The notes: a model not told the origin generated them from the sequence alone. A stretch of DNA of 64,000 nucleotides from Canicola haemoglobinophilus (GCF_002015075.1 NZ_MUXZ01000017.1:58328-122327); one strand, 5' to 3'. Numbered from the stretch's first letter, positions 14,372-25,441 are shown. Numbers and translations are program-made.

Positions 14372-15523
14372 TTATTTAATTTGTCGTTCAATCACGCCAC
14401 CACCAAGGCAGACTTCACCTTGATAGAACACAGCTGATTGCCCTGGGGTCACGGCGATTTGTGGTTCATCAAACCGCACTTCAATACAATCATCGTTGAT
14501 TGGAATGATCTCGCAAGCGACATCTTGTTGGCGGTAACGAGTTTTTACTGTACAACGTAAATTTTGCTGAATAGGTTGGCGATCAACCCAATGTAGTTGA
14601 GTTGCAATTAAGCCAGATGACAATAACGCTGAATTATCATGCCCCTGAGCAACCACTAATACATTGTTAATTAAATCTTTTTCTACCACATAAAATGGAT
14701 CTTCACTTAAACCTTTGACTCCACCAATGCCTAGGCCTTTGCGTTGACCAAGAGTGTGATACATTAAGCCATCATGCTTGCCGATGACCTTGCCATCAAC
14801 AGTACGAATTTCGCCCGGTTGAGCTGGCAGAAATCTGGCTAGAAAATCTTTAAATTTACGTTCGCCAATAAAGCAAATGCCAGTGGAGTCTTTCTTTTTC
14901 GCTGTTACTAAGCCCAAATCTTCTGCAATGGCACGCACAATCGGCTTTTCAATTTCGCCCACAGGAAATAGACTTTGTGCAACTTGATCTTTGCTTAAGG
15001 TATAAAGGAAATAGCTTTGATCTTTATTACTATCTAAGCCACGTAAGAGTTGTGATTGCCCATTTACATCCAGTCGACGAACATAATGTCCTGTGGCAAT
15101 ATAATCCGCCCCTAAATCTTCCGCAGCATATTCTAAGAAGGCTTTAAATTTGATTTCTTTGTTACACAAAATATCAGGGTTTGGCGTGCGGCCCGCTTTA
15201 TATTCAGCTAAAAAATGCTCAAATACATTATCCCAATATTCCGCAGCAAAATTGATTTTATGTAGCTTAATGCCTAATTTATCGCAAACGGCTTGTGCAT
15301 CAGCTAAATCACTAGCCGCAGTACAATAATCAGTATCATCATCTTCCTCCCAATTCTTCATAAACAAGCCTTCTACTTGATAGCCTTGTTGTTGAAGAAT
15401 AAAGGCAGAAACGGAAGAATCAACGCCGCCGGACATCCCACAAATGACTTTCTTTTTGCTATTTTCAGCCAGCTCAAGTGCGGTCAGTTTTGGGAAAGTT
15501 TTTTCGTAAACAATGGATTTCAT
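14372..15523 (-). CDS. mnmA: tRNA-specific 2-thiouridylase MnmA
   Basis: 383 residues. It has the PP-loop ATP motif '[10 protein letters not shown]' (residues ~29-38) and the catalytic Cys pair in '[12 protein letters not shown]' and '[10 protein letters not shown]'. It makes the 2-thio group of mnm5s2U34 in tRNA-Glu, -Gln and -Lys, taking sulfur from the Tus relay. The first ~25 residues contain an uptake signal in the DNA. Both ends of the gene have been used as insertion borders: a copy of its 5' end starts the gene at 15556-16149, and a copy of its 3' end is at 11326-11419. In H. influenzae it follows nqrM directly (recalled). Confidence 0.97.
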   Translation of the reverse strand: MKSIVYEKTFPKLTALELAENSKKKVICGMSGGVDSSVSAFILQQQGYQVEGLFMKNWEEDDDTDYCTAASDLADAQAVCDKLGIKLHKINFAAEYWDNVFEHFLAEYKAGRTPNPDILCNKEIKFKAFLEYAAEDLGADYIATGHYVRRLDVNGQSQLLRGLDSNKDQSYFLYTLSKDQVAQSLFPVGEIEKPIVRAIAEDLGLVTAKKKDSTGICFIGERKFKDFLARFLPAQPGEIRTVDGKVIGKHDGLMYHTLGQRKGLGIGGVKGLSEDPFYVVEKDLINNVLVVAQGHDNSALLSSGLIATQLHWVDRQPIQQNLRCTVKTRYRQQDVACEIIPINDDCIEVRFDEPQIAVTPGQSAVFYQGEVCLGGGVIERQIK

Positions 15524-15555
15524 ATATTTCTTTTTGCCAGTTAAGTTAAAAAATT

Positions 15556-16149
15556 TTATTGCAGGTAGTTTTTAAATAAAAAGATAAATACGCTTTCATA
15601 TTGTGAAGTATTCACATCAAACATTTGTAAAAATCTATCCGCAGCATTTCTATCTGCAATCCCTTTTTGTACAAATTTTTCAAAGTCTTTCTTCAAGCTA
15701 TGAGCAAAAGATTTTCTCATATTGATAAATTTGACGAGCAAGCCATGAGAATAATTACCTTGCTGAAAAATATCTTTGAGAAGATTATCCTGTTCGATCA
15801 TCAATTTATAGTTATTTTCAAATTGTTCCTCAAGGATTTGCTTATCCTCTGTGGAATTGATTTGCTCTGAGATTTTCCGTTTTTCAGCAAGAATTTCATC
15901 TACCTTAGTCAAATTCTGTTTTATTTTTTCCGCATTATTTGTTGGTGCAACAAGGGTATAACTTGAGCCATCAATGCTGATTTTCTTTGGTTCAACTTTG
16001 TTATCTGCTGCAAAAGCGAGCGAAAAAACTTGCGCAAATATAAAGACTGAAAAAACTAATTTTTTCGAAAATTGCATTTTGCCGAGATTTTTCACAAGCT
16101 CAAGTGCGGTCAGTTTTGGGAAAGTTTTTTCATAAGTTGATGATTTCAT
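15556..16149 (-). CDS. Secreted protein of unknown function fused to a copy of the mnmA leader
   Basis: The frame is 197 residues. The first ~20 codons repeat the start of MnmA ('[13 protein letters not shown]'), including its uptake signal. At Met25 (ATG 16075-16077) a typical signal peptide begins: '[23 protein letters not shown]', with cleavage after AFA. So the original gene probably encoded a ~173-residue exported protein and now lies in frame behind a duplicated mnmA leader. The mature part is Lys/Glu/Gln-rich helix with no motif that I recognise. Its start overlaps the stop codon of the MNT gene (TAATG). If translation starts at the first ATG, the signal peptide is buried and export may fail. 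Confidence 0.65.
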   Translation of the reverse strand: MKSSTYEKTFPKLTALELVKNLGKMQFSKKLVFSVFIFAQVFSLAFAADNKVEPKKISIDGSSYTLVAPTNNAEKIKQNLTKVDEILAEKRKISEQINSTEDKQILEEQFENNYKLMIEQDNLLKDIFQQGNYSHGLLVKFINMRKSFAHSLKKDFEKFVQKGIADRNAADRFLQMFDVNTSQYESVFIFLFKNYLQ

Positions 16150-16463
16150 TATTTGTCTTCTCGTTGATAAAAGAGTTTTCCTACTCGATCGATATGTTCT
16201 ATAAAAGGTTGATGGCTCAGCTGATGATAAATAGATAAATCAAAGAAATAAGGAAGATAAGAATCATCTAAGTCATTCCAAATTTTACAAGCTATTTCTC
16301 TGGTCAAATTTTCGCCTTTTAGGGTTAAATCAATATCAGATCCTTCTCGATAATTACCCATTGCTCTTGAGCCATAAATGATAGCTTGCTCAACTTCGGG
16401 ATATTTTTTCAGAATATTTTTTATTCTGCTTGTTGAGCGCTCACTCAATCCGAAATCTGACAT
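16149..16463 (-). CDS. MNT-type minimal nucleotidyltransferase (antitoxin)
   Basis: 104 residues with the polymerase-beta-type motif 'YGSRAMGNYREGSDIDL' (GS-x-D-x-D). It is related to HI0073 and MntA. In HEPN/MNT pairs the MNT protein adds AMP to the toxin's Tyr and silences it. Its gene starts inside the end of the HEPN gene (19-bp overlap), as is usual for these operons. Confidence 0.88.
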   Translation of the reverse strand: MSDFGLSERSTSRIKNILKKYPEVEQAIIYGSRAMGNYREGSDIDLTLKGENLTREIACKIWNDLDDSYLPYFFDLSIYHQLSHQPFIEHIDRVGKLFYQREDK

Positions 16464-16861
16464 AATTTTTCGAGTCTTTGTTGAAATTGTAAGAACAGTG
16501 GCAAGTAATTATTCACTACTTTGTTAAATTGCTCATTGAGGATTTTTTCATCATAAGTATGTACGGTGATATTACGTGTCTCAATCATATCAAGCCAAAT
16601 TTCCCCTTGATTAATTAACTCACGATTAAAGGCTAAACGAGTCGCTATTTTTGAACCAAAAACATCCACTTCACCCTGTGCTTTTAAATAATCTTGCATA
16701 ACTTTCCAAGCAAGTTCATGGGTAAATTCAAAGCGTTGAATAATACCTTCTTTAATAATATCAATTTCAGTATCGGCATATTCTAGCACCGCACTTTCAA
16801 GCTGATGCAAAGCTTGTTTATACTTATCAAAACGCTGTTTCCAGCGAATATCTTGCTGCAT
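16445..16861 (-). CDS. HEPN-domain toxin partner (HepT/HI0074 type)
   Basis: 138 residues, all helical. It contains the HEPN ribonuclease motif with the AMP-accepting Tyr, 'RNITVHTY' (R-x4-H-x-Y), at about residues 95-102. Strong RBS GGAGG precedes the ATG. It is probably an RNase toxin neutralised by the adjacent MNT protein; older annotations call this family 'nucleotidyltransferase substrate-binding'. The pair sits between nqrM and mnmA, which are adjacent in H. influenzae (recalled), so it is an insert. Confidence 0.88.
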   Translation of the reverse strand: MQQDIRWKQRFDKYKQALHQLESAVLEYADTEIDIIKEGIIQRFEFTHELAWKVMQDYLKAQGEVDVFGSKIATRLAFNRELINQGEIWLDMIETRNITVHTYDEKILNEQFNKVVNNYLPLFLQFQQRLEKLCQISD

Positions 16862-16888
16862 ATATCCTCCAAAGGAAAAGCAAATTAG

Positions 16889-17143
16889 CTATTTCACTTC
16901 GTAAAACTGCGGTTGTTTTTTAGCGAATTTTTCTTCGTATTCTGCTTTTGCCTCTTCATCGCCTGCATCAAGTTTAGCTTGTAGGTTATCGCATGGTGTG
17001 TCGCAGTCACAAACTTTTTTCATACCTAATGCAGAAATACCACCACAGCTTCCTGCAATGGATTTACGTTTTACGATATAACCAAGCGCCATACCAAAGA
17101 TAACTAAGAGGAAAATTGCAAAAGTGACTAAAAAGAGTTTCAT
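16889..17143 (-). CDS. nqrM: NqrM, Na+-NQR maturation protein
   Basis: 84 residues: one N-terminal membrane helix followed by a Cys-rich segment (SCGG...KVCDCDTPCDNL) with four conserved Cys. The family (DUF539) delivers iron for the Cys4 Fe centre between NqrD and NqrE. It follows apbE by 9 bp, in the maturation part of the nqr operon. Confidence 0.95.
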   Translation of the reverse strand: MKLFLVTFAIFLLVIFGMALGYIVKRKSIAGSCGGISALGMKKVCDCDTPCDNLQAKLDAGDEEAKAEYEEKFAKKQPQFYEVK

Positions 17144-17152
17144 AAAAGTTCC

Positions 17153-18199
17153 TTATTTTTTCTGTGTTGATAAAATTTCTGCAAATTTAGAAGACATTTT
17201 ATTTTCAAAACCTTGTGTCGTTTTGACGGTTAAATAAATGGGTAAATTATACTGTTCAGCAACTTCTAATGCTTTTTCCGCCCCTAAGACAAATAACCCC
17301 GTAGATAACCCGTCAGCCGTCATTGAGCTTTTAGATAAAACCGTGATGGAAGCTAAATTATGCTGAATGGGCTGGCAAGTCTTAGGATCTATTTCATGAG
17401 AAAAACGTTTTCCATCTTGCTCAAAATAGTTGCGATAATCCCCAGAAGTTGCCATTGCAAAATCTTGCAAACCTATCACTTGTGATACGGATCTTGTTCC
17501 GTCGAAAGTTGGTTTTTCAATGGCTATTTGCCAAGCTTTATTTTCAGCATTATGGCCATTAGCACGAATTTCGCCACCGATTTCCACTAAATAATGAGTA
17601 ATCCCTTGCTCTGCAATATAATCCGCCACTTTATCCACACCAAAACCTTTGGCAATAGAAGATAAGTCTATGTACAGCTGAGGAACAGATTTTGTTAAAA
17701 AGAATTTGTCATTCTTTTGTGTTAATTTGACCTTTTCAATACCCACCCAAGCTTTTCGTTCAGCTATTTGTTCTGCTGTTGGGGCTTTTTCCACTCGTTT
17801 TTCAGGTCCAAACCCCCATAAATTCACCACTGGCCCAACGGTTACATCAAGAGCACCTTGAGTGATTTGATTTAATTCTATTGCCTCAGCCACTACACGA
17901 GCTAAATCAGCAGAAACCTCAATTGGCGTATTAACTTCAGGATTTTTGTTAAACAAACTTAATTCTGAATCAGGAATATAAGTGGACATTTTGGCATTTA
18001 CATCTTGCAAAATTGCTTCTATGCCTTGATAAATTTGCTCTGAATTTAACTTTGCTTTACCTTCATCAATATATTTGATGTGATAGGTTGTACCCATGGT
18101 TTTGCCATTTAATGATACAACTTCTTCTTTTTGGCAAGCACTAAGCAAGAATGCTAATGCAAGTATATTTATTAAATTTAATAGGAATTTCTTAGTCAT
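17153..18199 (-). CDS. apbE: FAD:protein FMN transferase ApbE (lipoprotein)
   Basis: 348 residues. A lipoprotein signal with lipobox LLSAC places it on the periplasmic side of the membrane. Family motifs are 'GKTMGTTYHIKY', 'DVTVGPVVNLWGFGP', 'DLSSIAKGFGVDKVAD' and 'MATSGDYRNYFEQDGKRFSHEIDPKTCQPI'. It attaches FMN covalently to Thr in NqrB and NqrC. In this genome it is separated from nqrF by msrAB. Confidence 0.96.
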   Translation of the reverse strand: MTKKFLLNLINILALAFLLSACQKEEVVSLNGKTMGTTYHIKYIDEGKAKLNSEQIYQGIEAILQDVNAKMSTYIPDSELSLFNKNPEVNTPIEVSADLARVVAEAIELNQITQGALDVTVGPVVNLWGFGPEKRVEKAPTAEQIAERKAWVGIEKVKLTQKNDKFFLTKSVPQLYIDLSSIAKGFGVDKVADYIAEQGITHYLVEIGGEIRANGHNAENKAWQIAIEKPTFDGTRSVSQVIGLQDFAMATSGDYRNYFEQDGKRFSHEIDPKTCQPIQHNLASITVLSKSSMTADGLSTGLFVLGAEKALEVAEQYNLPIYLTVKTTQGFENKMSSKFAEILSTQKK

Positions 18200-18239
18200 A
18201 AAGTGCGGTCTATTTTCTATAATTTTTCATTGAATGAGC

Positions 18240-19196
18240 TTATTTTAGCTTATCTTTCCAATCAGCATAACCTAATTCATCCATTTTGCTGAGAGGTATA
18301 AATTTTAGGCTTGCGCCATTAATACAGTAACGCATTCCACCTAGTGTTTTAGGACCATCAGGAAATACATGCCCTAAATGAGAATCTGCCTGTTGGCTAC
18401 GAACTTCTGTGCGTAACATATTATGGCTATAATCTTGATGCTCAATGAGTGCATCAGCTGTAATAGGTTTACTAAAACTTGGCCAACCACAACCAGAATT
18501 AAATTTATCCTTTGAGCTAAATAAAGGCTCTCCACTCACAATATCAACATAAATACCATCTTCAAATAAGTGATCATATTCATGGCTAAACGGTCGTTCC
18601 GTACCGTTTTGTTGAGTAACAAAATATTGTTCTGGTGTGAGCATTTGGCGTAATTGTGGCTCCGAAGGTTTAATAAACTTCTTTACTGAGCGAGTTTTTT
18701 GCAAGGGTTCATCTGCTTTTCTAATATCAATATGGCAATAACCATTTGGATTTTTCAGCAAATAATCCTGATGATATTCCTCCGCTGGATCAAAACGTTG
18801 TAATGGTAAATTCTCCACAACAATGGGTTGGGAATATTTGGCTTGCTCCTGTGCAAGTGCGGTTGAAATAATCTCTTTTTGTAAAGGGGTTGTATAATAG
18901 ATCCCCGTTCTATATTGAGTACCTTTGTCATTACCCTGTTGATTTAAACTAGTCGGATCAATCACTCGGAAATAATATTGCAAAATATCTTCTAAACTGA
19001 GTTTATCCTGATCATAGATAACCTTGACTGTTTCTGCATGACCTGTGTTGTTATATAAAACATCCTGATAGCTTGGGTTTTCAGTTTTTCCATTAGCATA
19101 ACCAGAAATAGCATCTAACACACCATCAATACGATGAAAATAAGCCTCTAATCCCCAAAAACAGCCTCCTGCGAGATAAATAGTCTGAATATTCAT
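18240..19196 (-). CDS. msrAB: Fused peptide methionine sulfoxide reductase MsrA-MsrB
   Basis: 318 residues. The N-terminal MsrA domain begins at once with '[14 protein letters not shown]' (catalytic Cys in GCFWG). The C-terminal MsrB domain shows '[12 protein letters not shown]' and '[13 protein letters not shown]' (catalytic Cys). There is no signal peptide and no N-terminal thioredoxin domain, so it is the cytosolic form, unlike the longer H. influenzae HI1455 protein (recalled). It lies between nqrF and apbE behind a terminator-like hairpin, so it may be separately expressed. Confidence 0.94.
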   Translation of the reverse strand: MNIQTIYLAGGCFWGLEAYFHRIDGVLDAISGYANGKTENPSYQDVLYNNTGHAETVKVIYDQDKLSLEDILQYYFRVIDPTSLNQQGNDKGTQYRTGIYYTTPLQKEIISTALAQEQAKYSQPIVVENLPLQRFDPAEEYHQDYLLKNPNGYCHIDIRKADEPLQKTRSVKKFIKPSEPQLRQMLTPEQYFVTQQNGTERPFSHEYDHLFEDGIYVDIVSGEPLFSSKDKFNSGCGWPSFSKPITADALIEHQDYSHNMLRTEVRSQQADSHLGHVFPDGPKTLGGMRYCINGASLKFIPLSKMDELGYADWKDKLK

Positions 19197-19235
19197 TATA
19201 TTTTCTCCTTCCTATAACCCATCTAGATGAAATAC

Positions 19236-19280
19236 AAAAGCGGTCAGTTCCCAAAATTTATGAAATCTGACCGCACTTTT
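19236..19280 (-). terminator. Terminator after nqrF built from uptake-signal-like arms
   Basis: On the minus strand AAAAGTGCGGTCAG pairs with CTGACCGCTTTTG around an ~18-nt loop, 19 bp after nqrF. The 5' arm is a perfect AAGTGCGGT uptake signal. Confidence 0.75.
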
Positions 19281-19298
19281 AATTGATATTATTTAGGA

Positions 19299-20522
19299 TC
19301 AACCACCGAAATCATCTAATAAGATATTTTCGTCTTCAACACCAAGATCTTTTAACATCTTAATTACGGCAGCATTCATCACTGGTGGTCCACACATATA
19401 GTATTCACAATCTTCAGGTGCTTCATGATTTTTCAAATAGTTTTCATAAAGAACATTGTGAATAAAGCCTGTGTAGCCGTCCCAATTATCTTCTGGAAGA
19501 GGATCTGAAAGAGCCACATGCCATACGAAATTGTCATTTTCTGCTTGCAGCATATCGAAATCTTCTACATAGAACATTTCACGTTTAGAACGAGCACCAT
19601 ACCAGAATGACATTTTACGTTTTGATTTCAAACGTTTTAATTGGTCAAAGATATGTGAACGCATTGGCGCCATACCTGCACCACCACCGATAAATACCAT
19701 CTCGTTATCAGTTTCTTTAGCGAAGAATTCACCAAATGGACCAGAGATAGTTACTTTATCACCTTCTTTTAATGACCAAATGTAAGAAGACATTTGACCT
19801 GGTGGAACATCAGGATTACGTGGTGGAGGCGTTGCAATACGCACGTTTAGCATAATAATACCTTTCTCTTCTGGGTATGAAGCCATAGAGTAGGCACGGA
19901 TAATATGCTCATCTACTTTTGAAGTGTAACGCCATAAATCAAATTTATCCCAGTCTTCGTGGTATTCTTTTGGAATATCAAAATCTTTGTAATGAACTGT
20001 ATGAGGTTCAGCTTCAATTTGGATATAACCACCAGCACGGAATGGAACTTCTTCCCCTTCAGGAATTTGAAGTTTAAGCTCTTTAATAAAGGTCGCTTTA
20101 TTGTCATTAGAAATAACAGTACATTCCCATTTTTTCACACCAAAAACTTCTTCTGGTAATTCAATTTTCATGCTGTTTTTCACGTTTACTTGACAAGAAA
20201 GACGATAGCCTTCTTTCGCTTCACGTTTAGAAATATGAGAAAGTTCTGTTGGTAGAATATCGCCACCACCTTCAGTTACTTTAACAATACATTGACCACA
20301 AGAGCCACCGCCACCGCAAGCAGAAGATACGAAGATACCTTTGCTTGCTAATGCGCCTAATAATTTACCACCAGCTGGTAAGCTAATTGCCTTATTAGGA
20401 TCATCATTAATTTCAATAGTAATGTCCCCTGAATTTACCAATTTAGATTTAGCAAACAAAATTAGCACAGCTAAAGCTAAAACGATAACAGTGAACATTG
20501 CAATACCAAGAGTAATTTCCAT
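19299..20522 (-). CDS. nqrF: Na+-NQR subunit F
   Basis: 407 residues. N-terminal membrane helix, then a 2Fe-2S ferredoxin domain ('[16 protein letters not shown]' plus a later Cys), then FAD-binding ('RAYSMASYP') and NADH-binding ('[14 protein letters not shown]', ending 'DDFGG') domains. It is the NADH-oxidising entry subunit of the sodium-pumping NADH:quinone reductase. Last gene of nqrABCDEF. Confidence 0.98.
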   Translation of the reverse strand: MEITLGIAMFTVIVLALAVLILFAKSKLVNSGDITIEINDDPNKAISLPAGGKLLGALASKGIFVSSACGGGGSCGQCIVKVTEGGGDILPTELSHISKREAKEGYRLSCQVNVKNSMKIELPEEVFGVKKWECTVISNDNKATFIKELKLQIPEGEEVPFRAGGYIQIEAEPHTVHYKDFDIPKEYHEDWDKFDLWRYTSKVDEHIIRAYSMASYPEEKGIIMLNVRIATPPPRNPDVPPGQMSSYIWSLKEGDKVTISGPFGEFFAKETDNEMVFIGGGAGMAPMRSHIFDQLKRLKSKRKMSFWYGARSKREMFYVEDFDMLQAENDNFVWHVALSDPLPEDNWDGYTGFIHNVLYENYLKNHEAPEDCEYYMCGPPVMNAAVIKMLKDLGVEDENILLDDFGG

Positions 20523-20536
20523 TTAAGTATCCCCTC

Positions 20537-21133
20537 TTACAACTGAATACCGGAAAATGACATAAAGCCAAGCGCCATTAAGCCAACAGTGATGAAGGTA
20601 ATACCTAATCCACGAAGACCTGCTGGAACGTCTGCATATTTCATTTTCTCTGTAATACCAGCAAGCGCAACAATAGCTAACATCCAACCAGTACCTGCAC
20701 CAACACCGTAAACAACTGACTCTGCGAAATTGTAGTCACGTTGAACCATGAAAGATACTCCACCAAAAATTGCACAGTTTACTGTGATTAATGGTAAGAA
20801 AATCCCTAATGCGTTATAAAGTGCGGGGAAATATTTGTCTAAAACCATCTCAAGAATTTGAACTAATGCAGCGATTACCCCAATGAAAGTGATGAAGTTT
20901 AAGAAACTTAAGTCAACACCTTCAACTAAAGCACCATCTTTAAGAATTAAAGAATAAACTAATTGGTTTGCTGGTACAGCAATACCTAATACAACTATTA
21001 CTGCAACACCTAAACCAAAAGCAGTTGACACTTTCTTAGAAACAGCAAGGAATGTACACATTCCAAGGAAGAAAGAAAGCGCCATATTTTCGATAAAGAC
21101 AGATTTAACGAAAAGGCTAATATAATGTTCCAT
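20537..21133 (-). CDS. nqrE: Na+-NQR subunit E
   Basis: 198 residues, six hydrophobic helices. It is related to NqrD and RnfA and contributes Cys ligands to the membrane Fe centre ('FFLGMCTFL', 'TVNCAIFGG'). 3 bp after nqrD. Confidence 0.97.
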   Translation of the reverse strand: MEHYISLFVKSVFIENMALSFFLGMCTFLAVSKKVSTAFGLGVAVIVVLGIAVPANQLVYSLILKDGALVEGVDLSFLNFITFIGVIAALVQILEMVLDKYFPALYNALGIFLPLITVNCAIFGGVSFMVQRDYNFAESVVYGVGAGTGWMLAIVALAGITEKMKYADVPAGLRGLGITFITVGLMALGFMSFSGIQL

Positions 21134-21136
21134 AAA

Positions 21137-21760
21137 TTATTTCTCCACCTGTTCTGGTTTCCAGGTTCTCAGACCCCAAATAATGAAACCAATGATAAAG
21201 AACGCGCTTGGTGCTAATAAGAATAAACCGTTAGTTTGATACCAACCACCATCTTGGATAGTTTGGAAAATAGTCATACCAAATAGTTTACCTGAACCAA
21301 TTAATTCGCGTAGGAAAGCAACAGTCACTAAAATTGCACCATAGCCTAATCCGTTACCAATACCATCAACGAAACTTTCTACTGGTGCAGATTTCATCGC
21401 AAATGCCTCAGCACGTCCCATTACGATACAGTTTGTAATAATCAAACCAACGAAAACCGAAAGTTGTTTTGATAATCCATAAGCATAAGCACGTAAAATT
21501 TGGTCAACCAAAATTACTAGAGATGCAATAATTGCCATTTGAACAATAATACGGATACTGTTCGGCACATAATTACGGATTAAAGAAATAAATAAGTTTG
21601 AGAAAGCTGTAACAAAACTTACTGCAATCGCCATAACAACCGCAGTTTCAAGTTTAGTGGTTACCGCTAACGCAGAACAAATACCTAAAATTTGTAATGC
21701 AATTGGGTTGTTATCTGTAACTGGTGATAACAATAACTTTTTAAGATTTGCATTTGCCAT
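21137..21760 (-). CDS. nqrD: Na+-NQR subunit D
   Basis: 207 residues, six-helix membrane subunit paired with NqrE, with Cys ligand regions 'ILGICSALA' and '[16 protein letters not shown]'. Its start overlaps the nqrC stop (TAATG), so translation is coupled. Confidence 0.97.
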   Translation of the reverse strand: MANANLKKLLLSPVTDNNPIALQILGICSALAVTTKLETAVVMAIAVSFVTAFSNLFISLIRNYVPNSIRIIVQMAIIASLVILVDQILRAYAYGLSKQLSVFVGLIITNCIVMGRAEAFAMKSAPVESFVDGIGNGLGYGAILVTVAFLRELIGSGKLFGMTIFQTIQDGGWYQTNGLFLLAPSAFFIIGFIIWGLRTWKPEQVEK

Positions 21761-22536
21761 TAGTTAGCCCCCGCTTTTAGTTTTGCTAAATATGGACCAA
21801 AGCCGTTAGCACCAAACCAATAATCAAAGGTTCCTTGCACACCATTAGAGGTTAATGTTGCTCCAGAAAGACTATCAATTCCATGTTTTGCATCAGAAGA
21901 TGCGCCTTTACCTACACGAATAGCTGGTTGATTTTGCTCGTTAAGTAATAATTTACCCACAAAATTCGCCTGCCATTTTGGATTTTCAATTTCACCACCT
22001 AGACCTGGAGTTTCACCATGATCGTAGAATGTAATACCTTTAATTGTATTACCATCTGGTTGAATTGAAACGAAGCCATACATAACTGACCATAAACCTG
22101 TGCCGTACATAGGTAAAACAATTTGGTTTACTTGGCTATTTTCATCTTTCACAAGATAAACTTCTGCCAATTTAGCACGTTGGCGTAAACCAGCTTTATC
22201 ATCTTGAGGTGCAATAGAAACATTTTGAGTAGCGTCTTTTGCTGCAGATTTTGCATCAAAGCCAGCAGGGCAAGCGACATAATCACCAGAATCTAATTCC
22301 ACACAACGTGCTTCAATATTCTTAGCAAAAATTTCTTTAACTTGACTTGCTTTGGTATCAGCTTGTAATAACCCAGCAACACTTAAAATATTTTTTTGTT
22401 TATCAAGTTGCTTTTGTTCTTCTTGTGTTGGTTTTAGCAATACCGCAGAACCAGCCACAATAATAGAACAAGCTAAACTCAACAGAACAACAACAGAGAT
22501 TGTTCCGCCAATACTATCTTTATTAAATTTAGCCAT
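21760..22536 (-). CDS. nqrC: Na+-NQR subunit C
   Basis: 258 residues from ATG 22534-22536, chosen because GGAGAG lies 8 nt upstream; a longer in-frame start inside nqrB lacks such a site. One membrane helix and a periplasmic domain with the FMN-attachment motif '[13 protein letters not shown]' (Thr carries FMN, placed by ApbE). Overlaps the nqrB end by 8 bp. Confidence 0.97.
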   Translation of the reverse strand: MAKFNKDSIGGTISVVVLLSLACSIIVAGSAVLLKPTQEEQKQLDKQKNILSVAGLLQADTKASQVKEIFAKNIEARCVELDSGDYVACPAGFDAKSAAKDATQNVSIAPQDDKAGLRQRAKLAEVYLVKDENSQVNQIVLPMYGTGLWSVMYGFVSIQPDGNTIKGITFYDHGETPGLGGEIENPKWQANFVGKLLLNEQNQPAIRVGKGASSDAKHGIDSLSGATLTSNGVQGTFDYWFGANGFGPYLAKLKAGAN

Positions 22537-23767
22537 TGCGAGCTCTCCGACGTTTAATATTTGCTTGAACAACAATGTAATCAAATAATGGCGCAAATAA
22601 GTTAGCAAATAAGATAGCTAACATCATACCCTCTGGATACGCAGGGTTTGCCACGCGAATAATTACAGCCATTACACCAATTAATGCGCCATACCACCAT
22701 TTACCTTTATTAGTAAATGCGGCAGAAACTGGATCTGTTGCCATAAACAACATACCTAATGCAAAGCCACCTAATACAAAATGCCAATGCCATTGCATTG
22801 CAAATAGTGGATTAGTTGTAGAGCCGATAATATTGAATAATGTTGAAGTTGCGATCATACCAATCATCACCCCAGCAATAATGCGCCAAGATGCGATACG
22901 AGCAAAAACAATCACAGCAGCACCAATTAATAAGGCAAGAGTAGAAACTTCACCAATAGAACCAGGGATATTACCTAAGAAAGCATCCATCCAAGTAATT
23001 GGCTCACCTGTTGCAACATGTTTTAATGCAGCTTGTCCACCTGCGGCCCACTGAGAAAGTGCGGTTGCGCCAGAGAATCCATCAGCAGCAGTCCAAACTA
23101 AATCACCAGAGATTTGAGCTGGATAAGCGAAAAATAAAAACGCACGACCAGCTAATGCTGGGTTCATAAAGTTTTTACCTACGCCACCAAATACTTCTTT
23201 TGCTACAACAACACCAAATGTTGTTGCTAATGCTGCTTGCCATAATGGTAATGTTGGAGGAACGATTAATGCTAATAAAATTGACGTAACAAAGAAACCT
23301 TCATTGATTTCATGTTTACGCACCATTGCAAATAAAACTTCCCAGAAACCACCCACTAAAAAGACAGTTAAGTAAATTGGTAGGAAGAAAATTGCACCTA
23401 ATGTCATTTTAGCTAAAACGCCAGCATCGACAGATACTAAACCAAGCATATTTGCTAAAGCAAAATGCCAGTCATTTGCAACGTTTTGAGCTAGATTTGC
23501 AGAAAAATCGCCAACACTTAATGCGAGGATTGATTGTGCACCAACGTTATACATTCCATAAAACATAGCTGGGAATAACGCAAGCCATACAAGCACCATC
23601 ATACGTTTTGAGTCTAGTGCATCACGAACATGCGAAGACTTACCTGTTACAGTACCTGGTGTATATAAAAATGTTGCAGTAGCTTCAAACAACGCATACC
23701 ATTTTTCATATTTACCACCCGGTAAAAATGCAGGTTCCATTTTCTCTAAAAGATGTTTTAAACCCAT
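22529..23767 (-). CDS. nqrB: Na+-NQR subunit B
   Basis: 412 residues with about ten membrane helices. '[12 protein letters not shown]' holds the Thr that receives FMN. It is the main sodium-channel and riboflavin-binding subunit. Gene follows nqrA by 2 bp. Confidence 0.98.
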   Translation of the reverse strand: MGLKHLLEKMEPAFLPGGKYEKWYALFEATATFLYTPGTVTGKSSHVRDALDSKRMMVLVWLALFPAMFYGMYNVGAQSILALSVGDFSANLAQNVANDWHFALANMLGLVSVDAGVLAKMTLGAIFFLPIYLTVFLVGGFWEVLFAMVRKHEINEGFFVTSILLALIVPPTLPLWQAALATTFGVVVAKEVFGGVGKNFMNPALAGRAFLFFAYPAQISGDLVWTAADGFSGATALSQWAAGGQAALKHVATGEPITWMDAFLGNIPGSIGEVSTLALLIGAAVIVFARIASWRIIAGVMIGMIATSTLFNIIGSTTNPLFAMQWHWHFVLGGFALGMLFMATDPVSAAFTNKGKWWYGALIGVMAVIIRVANPAYPEGMMLAILFANLFAPLFDYIVVQANIKRRRARNG

Positions 23768-23769
23768 TT

Positions 23770-25110
23770 TTAACCTTCCTTCTCGATCTTATCTAATGCT
23801 GCACGCAACATTGGACCGTACTCATTTTTACCTGGACAAACGAAAGTACATAAAGCCAAGTCTTCTTCATCTAATTCAAGGCAACCTAAAGCTTGAGCAC
23901 TATCAGTATCACCTGATGCTAAATCACGTAATAATAATGTAGGGATAATATCTAATGGCATAACACGCTCATAAGCACCGATTGGCACCATAGCACGATG
24001 ACCACCATTTACCGCTGAGGTAAAGTTAAATAATTTATTAGTGAAATGACCTAATACGGTACGAGTAATAGAGAATTTATTTGCGCCCGGCATGATCCAG
24101 CCTAAAAACTCTTTCTCACGACCTTCAGCAATCACAGATACTTGCAAATCATAACGGCCTAAATAGTCATGAGGTCCAGTTGCCGTGTTACCACTTAATA
24201 CAGATCCAGAAATAACTCGATTTTCGCCCGCACTTAATTCGTTTTCCGTTAATAGAGAAAGATTCGCACCTAATTGGGTACGGATTAAACGAGGATTTTT
24301 AACCTGTGGTCCAGCTAAAGAAATTACACGATCAGTATAAATTTCACCTGTCGTAAATAATTTACCAATTGCAATAACATCTTGATAATTTAAATACCAA
24401 ACAGACTTAGTTGCACTAACAGGATCAATAAAATGAATATGCGTACCACTTAAACCAGCTGGATGTGGACCACCAAAATCATGCACTGCTAAGTTTGGTA
24501 AATCAACAGTTGGAATATTGCTATCGCCAGCTTTACATAAATGTAATTTACCTTCATGTAAACGACTTAACACCGTTAAACCATCGGTAAAATCCTGCCA
24601 ATGTGCTTTTAAAACAACTTCAGGATCTGCTGCTAATGGATTTGTATCCATTGCATTAACAAAGATGGAAGAAGGAACAGCATCAACTGCTGGCACTTTA
24701 CTGAAAGGACGCGTACGAAGTGCGGTCCATAAACCAGAAGATTGTAAATTTTGACGAACTTGCTCTGAAGTCAAGTTTTTCAATTCATCTGCACTATACT
24801 GAGTAAAAGTAATTTGCTCATTACCTTCTACTTTAATTACTACAGACTGTAAAATTCGCTTAGCACCACGATTGATCGCAGTTACAGTACCACTTGCAGG
24901 CGCAGTAAATACAACACCAGGATTTTTTTTGTCTTCAAAAAGCACCTGACCTTTTTTTACTACATCACCTTCACGCACCTTCATTGAAGGACGCATACCC
25001 ACATACTCTTCGCCAAGCAAAGCAACTTCTTTAACAGCATTGCCGTTATGGATTACTTGTTCTGGTTTCCCTGCAATAGGAAGATCCAAGCCTTTTTTAA
25101 TCGTAATCAT
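23770..25110 (-). CDS. nqrA: Na+-NQR subunit A
   Basis: 446 residues, soluble peripheral subunit involved in quinone reduction. Start '[20 protein letters not shown]' and '[30 protein letters not shown]' are typical. First gene of the operon; expression comes from the 25111-25441 leader. Confidence 0.98.
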   Translation of the reverse strand: MITIKKGLDLPIAGKPEQVIHNGNAVKEVALLGEEYVGMRPSMKVREGDVVKKGQVLFEDKKNPGVVFTAPASGTVTAINRGAKRILQSVVIKVEGNEQITFTQYSADELKNLTSEQVRQNLQSSGLWTALRTRPFSKVPAVDAVPSSIFVNAMDTNPLAADPEVVLKAHWQDFTDGLTVLSRLHEGKLHLCKAGDSNIPTVDLPNLAVHDFGGPHPAGLSGTHIHFIDPVSATKSVWYLNYQDVIAIGKLFTTGEIYTDRVISLAGPQVKNPRLIRTQLGANLSLLTENELSAGENRVISGSVLSGNTATGPHDYLGRYDLQVSVIAEGREKEFLGWIMPGANKFSITRTVLGHFTNKLFNFTSAVNGGHRAMVPIGAYERVMPLDIIPTLLLRDLASGDTDSAQALGCLELDEEDLALCTFVCPGKNEYGPMLRAALDKIEKEG

Positions 25111-25441
25111 ATTGTTTGCACTACTTTTCGTTAGATTAAAAATATAGTTGCCACAAAAAGTAGCAACCGCATCTTGAGTAATGATTTCAACCGATAAATT
25201 ACAAAGAAAATCAATTTATCGGCATCTATCACATAAAAATAAAACTCAAATTCTGTTTGTTTATCGTTTCCAGCCAAAATAGAAACAATAAAGTTAAAAT
25301 TTTGATAAAAATAAGCAAGACATTTTAACTAAATAATGCCTTTGGTTCCACTTTAGGCGGTCTTTTTTTATGGTTTTTAATGAAAAATTTGATCTAAATT
25401 TGTGAAAATACCTAATTCCAAATAAAAATACCATTAAAGAG
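25111..25441 (-). promoter_or_regulatory. nqr operon leader with a perfect inverted repeat
   Basis: This 331-bp gap upstream of nqrA contains CCGATAAATT-12 nt-AATTTATCGG (25191-25222), a perfect 10-bp inverted repeat ~80 bp before the ATG. Within the last ~40 bp before nqrA there is a second short stem (GTTGC/GCAAC, ~25147-25167). The region must hold the nqr promoter, but I cannot choose a single -10. No ORF is supported. Confidence 0.5.

Noticed and set aside
15667..15870. Plus-strand frame opposite the secreted protein gene
   Set aside because: Antisense shadow with no ribosome site; the minus-strand frame carries a clear signal peptide.
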